NCBI GenBank assembly: GCA_045599965.1
Contig: JAZRXA010000048.1
Location: 1 to 7,631 of the forward strand
Origin: RGIG5612 sp045599965
Lineage (GTDB): Bacteria > Bacillota > Clostridia > Lachnospirales > Lachnospiraceae
DNA: 7,631 nt
Reading direction: 5' to 3'
Shown: one piece after another, positions 1-5,769 of the stretch
Layout: every line of letters starts with the position of its first letter
How positions within the stretch are numbered: the first letter of the stretch is position 1
Translations under genes and position numbers: made by a program
Notes under the pieces: generated by a model
Told to the model about the DNA's origin: nothing
Seen by the model: the letters and a program-made list of their open reading frames with translations, nothing else
Database searches by the model: none

Positions 1-68
1 TATATATTTTTTAAGTAAATCCATTAAATTAATTCATTATGAAAACATGTTAGAAAAATATGGAAACT

Positions 69-94
69 AAAAACCTTGATTTTTCAAGGTTTTT
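69..94. terminator. Bidirectional terminator-like hairpin
   Basis: An 11-bp perfect stem (69-79 with 84-94) encloses a TTTT loop. The stem starts with five A and ends with five T, so it reads as an A-tract/stem/T-tract terminator on both strands. It probably ends a gene lying to the left of the window, whose coding part is not visible; no ORF is supported in 1-68. Confidence 0.6.
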
Positions 95-190
95 AAACTT
101 TTGTAAAATACATCAATTTTTTTTACAACGCTTATTGGGTACCAATGACCCCTTTTTCGGTAAAAATATTATTTTAAAATTCATAAACTA

Positions 191-304
191 AGGTGGCGCT
201 TGAAAGAACATGTACTGTCATTCAAAGTCCGCCGCCGTAAGTAGCGAAGGTGCGGCGCGGGCCCTACTTAGCCCAAGCGCCGTCAGCTTCGCGAGCAACC
301 ACCT
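191..304. repeat. GC-rich foldable intergenic element, copy A
   Basis: This block is about 60% GC by hand count and sits abruptly in AT-rich flanks. Its ends are complementary (AGGTGG 191-196 with CCACCT 299-304). Inside, several alternative stems are visible: GGCGCTTG 195-202 with CAAGCGCC 274-281; GGTGGCG 192-198 with CGCCGCC 230-236, including one G-U pair; TAAGTAG 238-244 with CTACTTA 264-270; and GCGAAG 244-249 with CTTCGC 287-292. It shares long stretches with the reverse complement of 7491-7585 (copy B), for example 16 nt at 234-249 with one mismatch to 7541-7556, plus AGCTTCGCG at 285-293. There is no ORF and no recognised tRNA, riboswitch or group II domain V signature. It is either an intergenic repeat or a structured RNA; the transcribed strand is unknown. 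Confidence 0.6.
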
Positions 305-325
305 CGGATATACAAAAAGACAAAT

Positions 326-498
326 AACCATACAACTTAGCTGGTTTGATGGTGTGACTTATGGTTTTTGCTCAAAAAAGTGCTAATTTTTGGCATTATT
401 TTAAATTTTAAACCATACAACAAAGCCAATATAAGATAGGTTGTACGGATAAACACCATAAGTCATCATATGTTTTTCAAGGAGTTGTATGGTTTTTT
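326..498 (+). other. Large nested imperfect palindrome, possible small RNA
   Basis: Three nested pairings are visible. The outer stem is 12 bp and perfect (326-337 with 483-494). The middle stem is 11 bp and perfect (355-365 with 455-465). The inner stem is 9 bp with one mismatch (413-421 with 440-448). The outer and middle stems are separated by 17 nt on each side (338-354 and 466-482), giving a symmetric internal loop. The 3' arm runs directly into six T (493-498), which on the + strand resembles a transcript end. The 11-mer AACCATACAAC occurs twice directly (326-336, 411-421), so alternative pairings exist. No coding potential is seen. It could be a rod-shaped small RNA or a palindromic repeat; no clear promoter was found upstream. 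Confidence 0.4.
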
Positions 499-536
499 GT
501 GTAAACAGAACTTCAAAAGTTATTTTCATATATGGA

Positions 537-643
537 GCCGGTGGCTACACCGGCGAAGCGGCGCCGAAAGGCGAGGCAATGGGAGATAGTAGTAGAGGTT
601 GTGGGTTTGGGGATTATCTTTGATCATCCCCAAACCCACAACC
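537..643. other. GC-rich hairpin cassette upstream of the rpsF promoter
   Basis: Three clean hairpins occur in a row. The first is a 7-bp perfect stem, 537-543 with 548-554, with a GCTA loop. The second is CGCC 562-565 with GGCG 570-573, closed by a GAAA tetraloop. The third is an 18-bp perfect stem, 597-614 with 626-643, with an 11-nt loop. The long stem is followed by AAAAAAC rather than T, and has no T-run on the minus strand either, so it is not an ordinary intrinsic terminator. The segment lies upstream of the rpsF promoter and would not be in the rpsF mRNA if that promoter is the only one. I do not recognise a known riboswitch consensus. Confidence 0.45.
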
Positions 644-652
644 AAAAAACAT

Positions 653-684
653 CTACAAACTTGCAATTTGTAGGGTTCTTTATT
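653..684 (+). terminator. Weak terminator-like hairpin before the rpsF promoter
   Basis: CTACAAA (653-659) pairs with TTTGTAG (667-673) around a 7-nt loop, followed by a broken T-rich tail (675-684). The stem is AT-rich and the tail is interrupted, so termination would be weak. It could insulate the rpsF promoter from transcripts crossing 326-643. Part of its sequence (AATTTGTAGG) recurs near 7221. Confidence 0.3.
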
Positions 685-698
685 TGTTAACTATATAC

Positions 699-727
699 TT
701 GTCAAGGCCTTTTATTCATGCTAAAAT
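699..727 (+). promoter_or_regulatory. Sigma-A-type promoter of the rpsF operon
   Basis: TTGTCA (699-704) and TAAAAT (722-727) are separated by exactly 17 nt, and TG at 719-720 one base before the -10 gives an extended -10. Transcription should start near 734-736, leaving a leader of roughly 60 nt before the rpsF ATG. This is the best promoter match in the window. Confidence 0.7.
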
Positions 728-750
728 ATTTTTTCGTGATAATATTCCTT

Positions 751-772
751 GCTCACTTTTTAAGAAGTGGGC
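751..772 (+). promoter_or_regulatory. Hairpin in the rpsF leader
   Basis: GCTCACTT (751-758) pairs with AAGTGGGC (765-772) in an 8-bp stem with one G-U pair and a 6-nt loop. It ends about 10 nt before the Shine-Dalgarno sequence. Leaders of rpsF in many bacteria bind an S6:S18 complex for autoregulation, but the CCG trinucleotide associated with that motif is not seen here, so the role is only inferred. Confidence 0.35.
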
Positions 773-781
773 CAGAGACCA

Positions 782-791
782 AAAGGAGGTG
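782..791 (+). promoter_or_regulatory. Ribosome-binding site deciding the rpsF start
   Basis: AAAGGAGGTG is a near-perfect Shine-Dalgarno sequence with 8 nt between AGGAGG and the ATG at 798. It rules out the upstream in-frame TTG at 684, which lies before the promoter and would add 38 residues unlike any S6. Confidence 0.85.
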
Positions 792-797
792 CGAGAC

Positions 798-1091
798 ATG
801 AGCAAATATGAATTAGCAGTTGTTGTAAGTGCTAAACTCGAAGATGAAGAAAGAGCTGCTTTAATCGAAAAAGTTAAAGATCTTATCGCTAGATTTGGTG
901 GTAACGTAACTAAAGTAGATGAATGGGGCAAAAAGAAACTTGCTTATGAAATTCAAAAGATGAACGAGGCATTTTACTACTTTGTTTACTTCGAGTCAGA
1001 GAATACTGATTGTCCAAATGAGATGGAAGCTCAGATGAGAATCATGGACAACGTTCTCAGATATTTAGTTGTCAAAGAAGACGAAGAGTAA
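798..1091 (+). CDS. rpsF: 30S ribosomal protein S6
   Basis: This encodes a 97-residue S6, the usual size, a protein of the 30S platform that binds 16S rRNA as a heterodimer with S18. The sequence starts MSKYELAVVV and carries the family's pattern of an alpha-helix rich in E/K after strand 1, the VDEWGKKKLAYEIQK block at about residues 38-52, and the closing DNVLRYLVVKEDEE. The frame stays open upstream to 684, but the strong Shine-Dalgarno sequence at 782-791 and family length fix the start at 798. It is first in an operon with ssb (41 nt gap) and rpsR, the classic arrangement in which S6 and its partner S18 flank ssb. The promoter is at 699-727; autoregulation through the leader is plausible but not shown. 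Confidence 0.97.
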   Translation: MSKYELAVVVSAKLEDEERAALIEKVKDLIARFGGNVTKVDEWGKKKLAYEIQKMNEAFYYFVYFESENTDCPNEMEAQMRIMDNVLRYLVVKEDEE

Positions 1092-1132
1092 ATATCTAAT
1101 GGCACTGAACACTCGTACAAAAAGGAGTTAAT

Positions 1133-1624
1133 ATGAATAAAGTATTACTTATGGGACGATTAACAAGAGATCCCGAACTAAGATATTCACAAAACGAAAA
1201 TTCTACAGCAGTTGCCAGATTTACTATTGCAGTAGATCGTAGATACAAAAAGGATGAGCAGCAAAGTGCTGATTTTATTGGATGCGTAGCTTTCGGAAAA
1301 ACAGCTGAGTTCTTTGAGAAATATATTAAACAAGGAACTAAGGTTTGCGTTGAAGGCAGAATTCAAACTAACAACTACACTAACAAAGATGGCCAAAAGG
1401 TTTATACTACTGATGTTGTAGTTGAAAATGTTGAGTTTGCAGAAAGCAAATCACACAGCGCTAATGCACAAAGTGCTAATACACAAAGTGCACCAGCCGC
1501 TAACTACAACCAAGCTCCAGCACAGTCAAATCCTATGCCACAGCCAGCTCCTAGTGAAGCAGTAGGCGAAGGCTTTATGAATATTGCTGATGGATTAGAA
1601 GACGAGGGTTTGCCATTTAATTAA
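1133..1624 (+). CDS. ssb: Single-stranded DNA-binding protein
   Basis: This 163-residue SSB coats single-stranded DNA during replication, repair and recombination as a homotetramer. Residues 1-106 form the OB-fold, beginning MNKVLLMGRLTRDPELRY and including FIGCVAFGKTAEFF, where Phe54 sits at the place of the DNA-stacking Trp54 of E. coli SSB. Residues about 107-148 are a flexible Ala/Gln/Asn/Pro/Ser linker with a duplicated five-residue unit. The end is an acidic protein-interaction tip, LEDEGLPFN, which recruits partner enzymes; the usual terminal Phe is followed by an extra Asn. The Shine-Dalgarno sequence AAAGGAG (1121-1127) fixes the start. It lies between rpsF and rpsR, so it is expressed with ribosomal proteins in growing cells. 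Confidence 0.97.
   Translation: MNKVLLMGRLTRDPELRYSQNENSTAVARFTIAVDRRYKKDEQQSADFIGCVAFGKTAEFFEKYIKQGTKVCVEGRIQTNNYTNKDGQKVYTTDVVVENVEFAESKSHSANAQSANTQSAPAANYNQAPAQSNPMPQPAPSEAVGEGFMNIADGLEDEGLPFN
1460..1489 (+). repeat. 15-bp tandem duplication in the SSB linker
   Basis: Two adjacent 15-bp units (1460-1474 and 1475-1489) differ at one base and encode ANAQS and ANTQS (residues 110-119) in frame. This looks like a replication-slippage expansion of a disordered linker where length can vary. Confidence 0.8.
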
Positions 1625-1632
1625 ACTTTAGT

Positions 1633-1646
1633 GGCGAGAGGTCGCC
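1633..1646 (+). promoter_or_regulatory. Small hairpin between ssb and rpsR
   Basis: GGCGA (1633-1637) pairs with TCGCC (1642-1646) around a GAGG loop, 6 nt before the rpsR Shine-Dalgarno AGGAGG (1653-1658). There is no T-run, so it is not a terminator. It could set rpsR translation or mRNA processing. A CCG (1645-1647) sits at its 3' edge, but linking this to S6:S18 binding is speculation. Confidence 0.35.
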
Positions 1647-1666
1647 GAAATTAGGAGGAAATAATT

Positions 1667-1930
1667 ATGGCATTTAACAAAGAAGATAGAGGAGATGCTC
1701 CAAGAAGAAAACCTAATATGCACAGAAGAAAAAAAGTTTGTGCGTTCTGTGGAGAAAAAGCTCCTAAGGTAGATTACAAAGATGTTAACACATTAAAGAA
1801 ATATGTTTCTGAAAGAGGAAAAATCCTTCCTAGAAGAATTACTGGAACATGTGCTAAGCATCAAAGAGCTATCACAACAGCAGTTAAGAGAGCAAGACAC
1901 ATTGCATTAATGCCTTACACTGTTGACTAA
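1667..1930 (+). CDS. rpsR: 30S ribosomal protein S18, zinc-binding type
   Basis: This 87-residue S18 is the partner of S6 on the 30S platform. The N-terminus is highly basic (RRKPNMHRRKK), followed by the family core DYKDVNTLKKYVSERGKILPRRITGTCAKHQRA and the C-terminal helix TTAVKRARHIALMPY. Four metal-ligand residues are in place, Cys25, Cys28, Cys62 and His65, so this is the zinc-containing (C+) form rather than the Cys-less paralogue made under zinc limitation in some bacteria. AGGAGG at 1653-1658 fixes the start, 42 nt after ssb. It is the last gene of the operon and is followed by a strong terminator. Confidence 0.97.
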   Translation: MAFNKEDRGDAPRRKPNMHRRKKVCAFCGEKAPKVDYKDVNTLKKYVSERGKILPRRITGTCAKHQRAITTAVKRARHIALMPYTVD

Positions 1931-1944
1931 ATCTTAACTTTAAC

Positions 1945-1978
1945 AAAGAGCAACTCCATACTCGGAGTTGCTCTTTTT
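1945..1978 (+). terminator. Intrinsic terminator of rpsF-ssb-rpsR
   Basis: A 13-bp perfect stem (1945-1957 with 1964-1976) with a 6-nt loop ends in five T (1974-1978), only 14 nt after the rpsR stop. It separates the ribosomal operon from the DUF362 gene, which must therefore have its own promoter in 1979-2005 or rely on read-through; I see no good -35/-10 pair there. Confidence 0.9.
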
Positions 1979-2005
1979 ACTTTATGCTCGTTAATTAATT
2001 ATATG

Positions 2006-2013
2006 AGAGGTGA
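2006..2013 (+). promoter_or_regulatory. Ribosome-binding site deciding the DUF362 gene start
   Basis: GAGAGGTG lies 4 nt before the ATG at 2018 and downstream of the alternative in-frame ATG at 2003. Its position argues for 2018; the earlier ATG has no Shine-Dalgarno sequence in front of it. Confidence 0.65.
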
Positions 2014-2017
2014 AACA

Positions 2018-3145
2018 ATGAATAGCAAAGTCGCATTAATTCCATGTGATAATTATGATGAGGAAAAAGTTTACCAGGCGGTTCAAAAGGGTTTTGAACT
2101 TTTAGGTGGACTTGGTCAGTATGTAAAAAAGGATGACAAGGTTTTAGTAAAAGCGAACCTTTTGGTTAGTATATCTCCGGACAAGGCAGCAACTACTCAC
2201 CCATCTGTTTTTGGCGCAGTTTTAAGAAGTCTTAAGGAGTATGGATGCGATGATATTAAATATGGCGATTCACCAGGTAGTCCGCTCGCAAAATTAGAGG
2301 ATACAGTAAAAAATTGTGGCCTTTATGACCAAGCAGAACGTTACGGTGCAAAGCTAGGTGCATTCACATCGTCGCATGCACATAAGTTCCCTGAGGGAAA
2401 AGTTGCAAAAAACTTTATGCTGGTAGATGCGGTGGATGAGGCAGATACGATTTTTGAAGTCTGCAAAATGAAGACACATGCGCTTGAAAATATTACTGGT
2501 GCAGTTAAAAACCAATATGGATTTATTCATGGCGCGCACAAGACTAAGGGACATGCTCAATATCCTGACAGCAAAAAGTTTGCCGATATGCTAGCAGACC
2601 TTAATAAATGCGTGGGCGTTAAGTTTCATGTTATGGATGCAGTTGTAGCTATGGAAGGAAACGGACCGGCTTCGGGTACACCTACAAATATGAATATGAT
2701 TTTAATGTCAGAGGACCCGGTTGCCTTAGATAGCGTTTTTGCAAAACTAGTTTACCTAGATCCGGCATATGTTCCAACATGCATAAGTGGAGCGAAAATT
2801 GGGCTTGGAACGATGAACACAGCCGAAATTGAGGTGCTTACACCGGAAGGAACTTTAAGTGTAAGAGAAGCTGTTAATAAGTTCGGCAACTATAAATTCG
2901 ATGTTAAAAGGGAAAACCCAATCATTTGGGCTATTCCTTTCCTTACAAAAATATTTAAGAGCAAGAAAGATAGGCCAGTTGTTGACCTTGATAAATGCGT
3001 TGCATGTGGCGTATGCCAAGAAGCTTGTCCAGTAGAGGCGGTTAAGTCGGGAAATTCGCAAAAAGCGACTTATGACTACGATAAATGTATAAGATGCTAT
3101 TGCTGCCAGGAAATGTGCCCGGCAAAAGCTATTACAAAGAAATAA
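2018..3145 (+). CDS. DUF362 protein with two [4Fe-4S] ferredoxin motifs
   Basis: This is a predicted 375-residue soluble iron-sulfur protein with no signal peptide or membrane segment. Residues about 5-300 match the DUF362 pattern: an early KVLVKANLLV strand, a TTHPSVFGAVLRSLKEYG stretch, and the family hallmark KTHALENITGAVKNQYGF near residues 152-169. The C-terminus is a two-cluster ferredoxin module with CxxCxxCxxxCP at Cys327/330/333/337 and at Cys357/360/363/367; the second motif has an extra Cys362. Each set can hold one [4Fe-4S] cluster, so electron transfer is likely, but no reaction or substrate is established for this family. The start at 2018 is preferred over 2003 because of the ribosome-binding site. 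It sits alone between a terminator and the gdpP operon. Confidence 0.85.
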   Translation: MNSKVALIPCDNYDEEKVYQAVQKGFELLGGLGQYVKKDDKVLVKANLLVSISPDKAATTHPSVFGAVLRSLKEYGCDDIKYGDSPGSPLAKLEDTVKNCGLYDQAERYGAKLGAFTSSHAHKFPEGKVAKNFMLVDAVDEADTIFEVCKMKTHALENITGAVKNQYGFIHGAHKTKGHAQYPDSKKFADMLADLNKCVGVKFHVMDAVVAMEGNGPASGTPTNMNMILMSEDPVALDSVFAKLVYLDPAYVPTCISGAKIGLGTMNTAEIEVLTPEGTLSVREAVNKFGNYKFDVKRENPIIWAIPFLTKIFKSKKDRPVVDLDKCVACGVCQEACPVEAVKSGNSQKATYDYDKCIRCYCCQEMCPAKAITKK

Positions 3146-3229
3146 AATAGCGAAAAAACCTGAAAATTATTGATTTTTTATTCGCATAACAAAATGATAA
3201 AGAATCTTCCTTTCTTGGCCTGGTTGTAG

Positions 3230-3235
3230 TATAAT
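3230..3235 (+). promoter_or_regulatory. Possible -10 element for the gdpP operon
   Basis: A perfect TATAAT lies 20 nt before the first gdpP ATG. The hexamer 17 nt upstream (TTCCTT, 3207-3212) is a poor -35, and no TGn extension is present. If used, transcription would begin near 3242, which would leave only about 13 nt before ATG 3255 and favour ATG 3279 as the real start. Confidence 0.45.
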
Positions 3236-3254
3236 CGAAGGACACTCTCTAAAA

Positions 3255-5321
3255 ATGAGAGCACTTTTGGTGTGCAAAATGGAAAGACATAATAAACTAA
3301 AAATTGGATATTTAATTAAGGGATATTTCGCATTTCCGGTAGCGACATCAGCGTTGCTTTTAGTACTCGGAATTGTGTTTACATTTATTTCAACTCCTGT
3401 TGGAATTGTAACCTTGGTTGTATTTGCTGTTTATACTGCTTTTACAGTTTTATTTGTGGTTGTAAACACAAGAAGACTAAAAGAAGGTCTTATTAAGTTT
3501 GCAAGATCTTATGAAAATGTTGAAAGAGAAATGATAGCAGATTTCCCATTGCCATACGCCGTTACCGATGTAAAAGGCGATATTCTGCTTTGCAATGCAA
3601 ACTTCTCAAGGTTTTATTCACCAGATGAGGGCGAATTAAATATATGCGATTTGTTCCATGAAATAACACCAGAAATCCTTGATTTTGAAGGCAAATTTAC
3701 GGATGTTTCAATTTTATATGATACAAGAAACTACCGTGTAAATATTAGAAAAATTAAAATTGATAGACGAATAATTGACAAAAAAATTGCGATGCCACCT
3801 AGAAGTGACTTGAATATTTATGCAATTTATCTTTTTGATGAGACTGAAATTATTAACACAATTCGTCAAACTAAAGAAGAAGAGATGGTTGTTGCGTCTA
3901 TTTACGTTGATAACTATGAAGAGACTGTTGAACAAGCAACAGATGTTAAGAAATCTTTAGTTATTGCTATGCTCGATCGCGAAATTAATAAATATTTCCA
4001 AGACATCGGTGGCATAGTAAGAAAGATGGAAAAAGACAGATATTTTGTTGTATTTAAGCATAAATATCTTGGAAAGTTCCAACGTGATAAATTTGAAATT
4101 TTAGATAACATTAAGAAAATCGATACTGGCACGGATATCTCTGCAACTTTAAGTATTGGTATTGGTGTTGGAAATGATTATCTACAAAATTCTGAGAATG
4201 CCCGTCTTGCACTTGAGCTTGCCTTAGGACGTGGTGGTGACCAAGCTGTTATTAGAGATGATGAACGAATCTACTACTATGGCGGCAAGACAAAGCAAGC
4301 CGAAAAGAATACAAAAGTAAAAGCAAGAGTTAAAGCAACAGCTCTTAAGGAAATTTTAGGAAGCGTTGATAGGGTTGTTATCATGAGCCATAAGGTTTGT
4401 GACATCGACGGATTTGGCGCAGCTATGGGAATTTATAGAGCTGCAAAGACACTTGGAAAAAGTGCATATATTGTACTTAATGATATGAATAATTCAGTAA
4501 AGCCTATCTTAGATTCATTTAGAAAAGATGAGGATTATAAGCAGGCCTTTATTAGAAATACAGATGCAGAAGATTACGTTGATGAAAACACAGCACTTGT
4601 TATTGTTGACGTTAATAGCGCTGAGAGATTTGAATGCCCAGACCTTATAGAGCTTACTAGAACAGTTGTATTGATTGACCATCACAGACAAGGGCTTGAC
4701 CACCTTGAAAAAGTTTCACTTTTATACCAAGAGCCTTCTGCAAGTTCAGCATCAGAAATGGTTACAGAACTTCTTAGATATATTTCTGGTGGAATTAAGC
4801 TTAAGAAGATTGAAGCTGAAGCTTTATTCGCAGGCATGTTAATTGATACTGATTATTTCTCGAAGAATACTGGCGTTAGAACTTTTGAGGCAGCAGCATA
4901 TCTAAAGAAATATGGAATCGATATTTCAAAGATAAGATCATTCTTTAATGATTCATACGCCGAAATGATTGCAAAAGCTAGTGCAATGAGAACAACTAAG
5001 ATGTTCGGTGGACAATATGCAATCGCTGTTTGCAAAGAAGATGGCCTTGATAATCCTTCAATCGTTGCAGCGCAGGTTGCAAACGATTTGCTTAAAGTTA
5101 ATGAAGTTAAAGCTAGTTTCGTTTTAATAGATATAGACGGAGTTATTTACATAAGTGCTCGTTCAGAAAATGATGTTAACGTCCAACTCGTTATGGAACG
5201 TATGGGTGGCGGCGGACACATGAATATCGCTGGAGCACAAATTAAAGATAGTACACTTGCTGAGACAAGAAAGAATTTAATTCTTACAATTAAAAATATG
5301 GTTGAAGAGGGAATTCTATAA
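3255..5321 (+). CDS. gdpP: Cyclic-di-AMP phosphodiesterase GdpP
   Basis: This membrane-bound DHH/DHHA1 enzyme hydrolyses c-di-AMP to pApA, lowering a messenger that controls potassium and osmolyte balance and wall stress. Its 688 residues follow the GdpP (YybT) layout. Two membrane helices lie at about 23-72. A degenerate PAS domain follows (about 90-160), then a degenerate GGDEF domain (about 210-335, ending ALELALGRGGDQAVI). The catalytic DHH-DHHA1 part is about 365-685. Visible motifs are SHKVCDIDGFGAA (His379, Asp383, Asp385), VDVNSAE, LIDHHRQ (Asp475-His476-His477), GMLIDTDYFSKNTGVRTF and GGGGHMNIAGAQ (Gly651-His655). The start is uncertain: ATG 3255 has a distant AAGGA (12 nt spacer), while ATG 3279 gives MERHNKLKIGYLIKGY with a weak GGTG. 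It leads an operon with rplI and dnaB. Confidence 0.95.
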   Translation: MRALLVCKMERHNKLKIGYLIKGYFAFPVATSALLLVLGIVFTFISTPVGIVTLVVFAVYTAFTVLFVVVNTRRLKEGLIKFARSYENVEREMIADFPLPYAVTDVKGDILLCNANFSRFYSPDEGELNICDLFHEITPEILDFEGKFTDVSILYDTRNYRVNIRKIKIDRRIIDKKIAMPPRSDLNIYAIYLFDETEIINTIRQTKEEEMVVASIYVDNYEETVEQATDVKKSLVIAMLDREINKYFQDIGGIVRKMEKDRYFVVFKHKYLGKFQRDKFEILDNIKKIDTGTDISATLSIGIGVGNDYLQNSENARLALELALGRGGDQAVIRDDERIYYYGGKTKQAEKNTKVKARVKATALKEILGSVDRVVIMSHKVCDIDGFGAAMGIYRAAKTLGKSAYIVLNDMNNSVKPILDSFRKDEDYKQAFIRNTDAEDYVDENTALVIVDVNSAERFECPDLIELTRTVVLIDHHRQGLDHLEKVSLLYQEPSASSASEMVTELLRYISGGIKLKKIEAEALFAGMLIDTDYFSKNTGVRTFEAAAYLKKYGIDISKIRSFFNDSYAEMIAKASAMRTTKMFGGQYAIAVCKEDGLDNPSIVAAQVANDLLKVNEVKASFVLIDIDGVIYISARSENDVNVQLVMERMGGGGHMNIAGAQIKDSTLAETRKNLILTIKNMVEEGIL

Positions 5322-5767
5322 TGAAAGTAATTTTACTTGAAGATGTTAAATCACTTGGGAAAAAGGGCGAAATCGTAGAGGTTAGCGATGGCTATGCTAG
5401 AAACTTTATCTTACCTAAAAAGAAAGGTGTAGAAGCTAGTGCTGCAAACCTTAATACATTAAAACTTCAAAAAGCTAATGACGAAAAAGTTGCTAAGGAA
5501 AATTTAGATGCAGCCAAGGCTTTAGCAACGAAGGTTGAAGATGGAGCCGTTACAATAAAAATAAAAGTTGGTGAAGGCGGTAAACTTTTTGGCGCAATTG
5601 CAACAAAAGAAATTGCCGCAGCATGTAAAGAACAAAAAGGAATCGAAATCGATAAAAAGAAAATCGTTCTCGATGATCCGATTAAAGAAATTGGAACACA
5701 TAATGTTAAGGTTAAGCTTCACAAAGATGTGCAAGCTTCGCTTGCAGTTAATGTAGTAGAGGGATAA
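5321..5767 (+). CDS. rplI: 50S ribosomal protein L9
   Basis: This 148-residue L9 is the usual length. It binds 23S rRNA at the base of the L1 stalk and helps keep the reading frame. The N-domain (1-52) shows MKVILLEDVKSLGKKGEIVEVSDGYARNFILP, followed by a long charged linker helix and a C-domain beginning near residue 75 with the conserved GEGGKLFGAIATKEIA. The ATG shares its A with the last base of the gdpP stop (TAATG), so translation is probably coupled; a GAAGAGGGA stretch inside the gdpP end serves as ribosome-binding site. dnaB follows after 2 nt. The gdpP-rplI-dnaB order is conserved in Firmicutes. Confidence 0.97.
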   Translation: MKVILLEDVKSLGKKGEIVEVSDGYARNFILPKKKGVEASAANLNTLKLQKANDEKVAKENLDAAKALATKVEDGAVTIKIKVGEGGKLFGAIATKEIAAACKEQKGIEIDKKKIVLDDPIKEIGTHNVKVKLHKDVQASLAVNVVEG

Positions 5768-5769
5768 AA

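Noticed and set aside
134..157. T-box antiterminator or terminator around GGGTACC
   Set aside because: The sequence superficially resembles a T-box TGGnACC motif followed by a T-run, but the GCG part, the stem I features and a downstream aminoacyl-tRNA or amino-acid gene are missing, and the only stem before the T-run is 4 bp.
191..304. tRNA, RNase P RNA, group II domain V or known riboswitch in element A
   Set aside because: None of the diagnostic sequences (T-loop GGTTCGA, RNase P GAGGAAAGTCC, domain V AGC with GAAA cap) is present.
684..797. N-terminal extension of S6 from an upstream TTG
   Set aside because: The extension lies before and across the predicted promoter, has no S6 homology, and the strong ribosome-binding site at 782-791 marks ATG 798.
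3150..3185. Terminator after the DUF362 gene
   Set aside because: GCGAA (3150-3154) can pair with TTCGC (3181-3185) and extend through an A/T tract with a bulge, but the T-run is inside the stem and no T-tract follows it. Too weak to call; read-through into gdpP remains possible.
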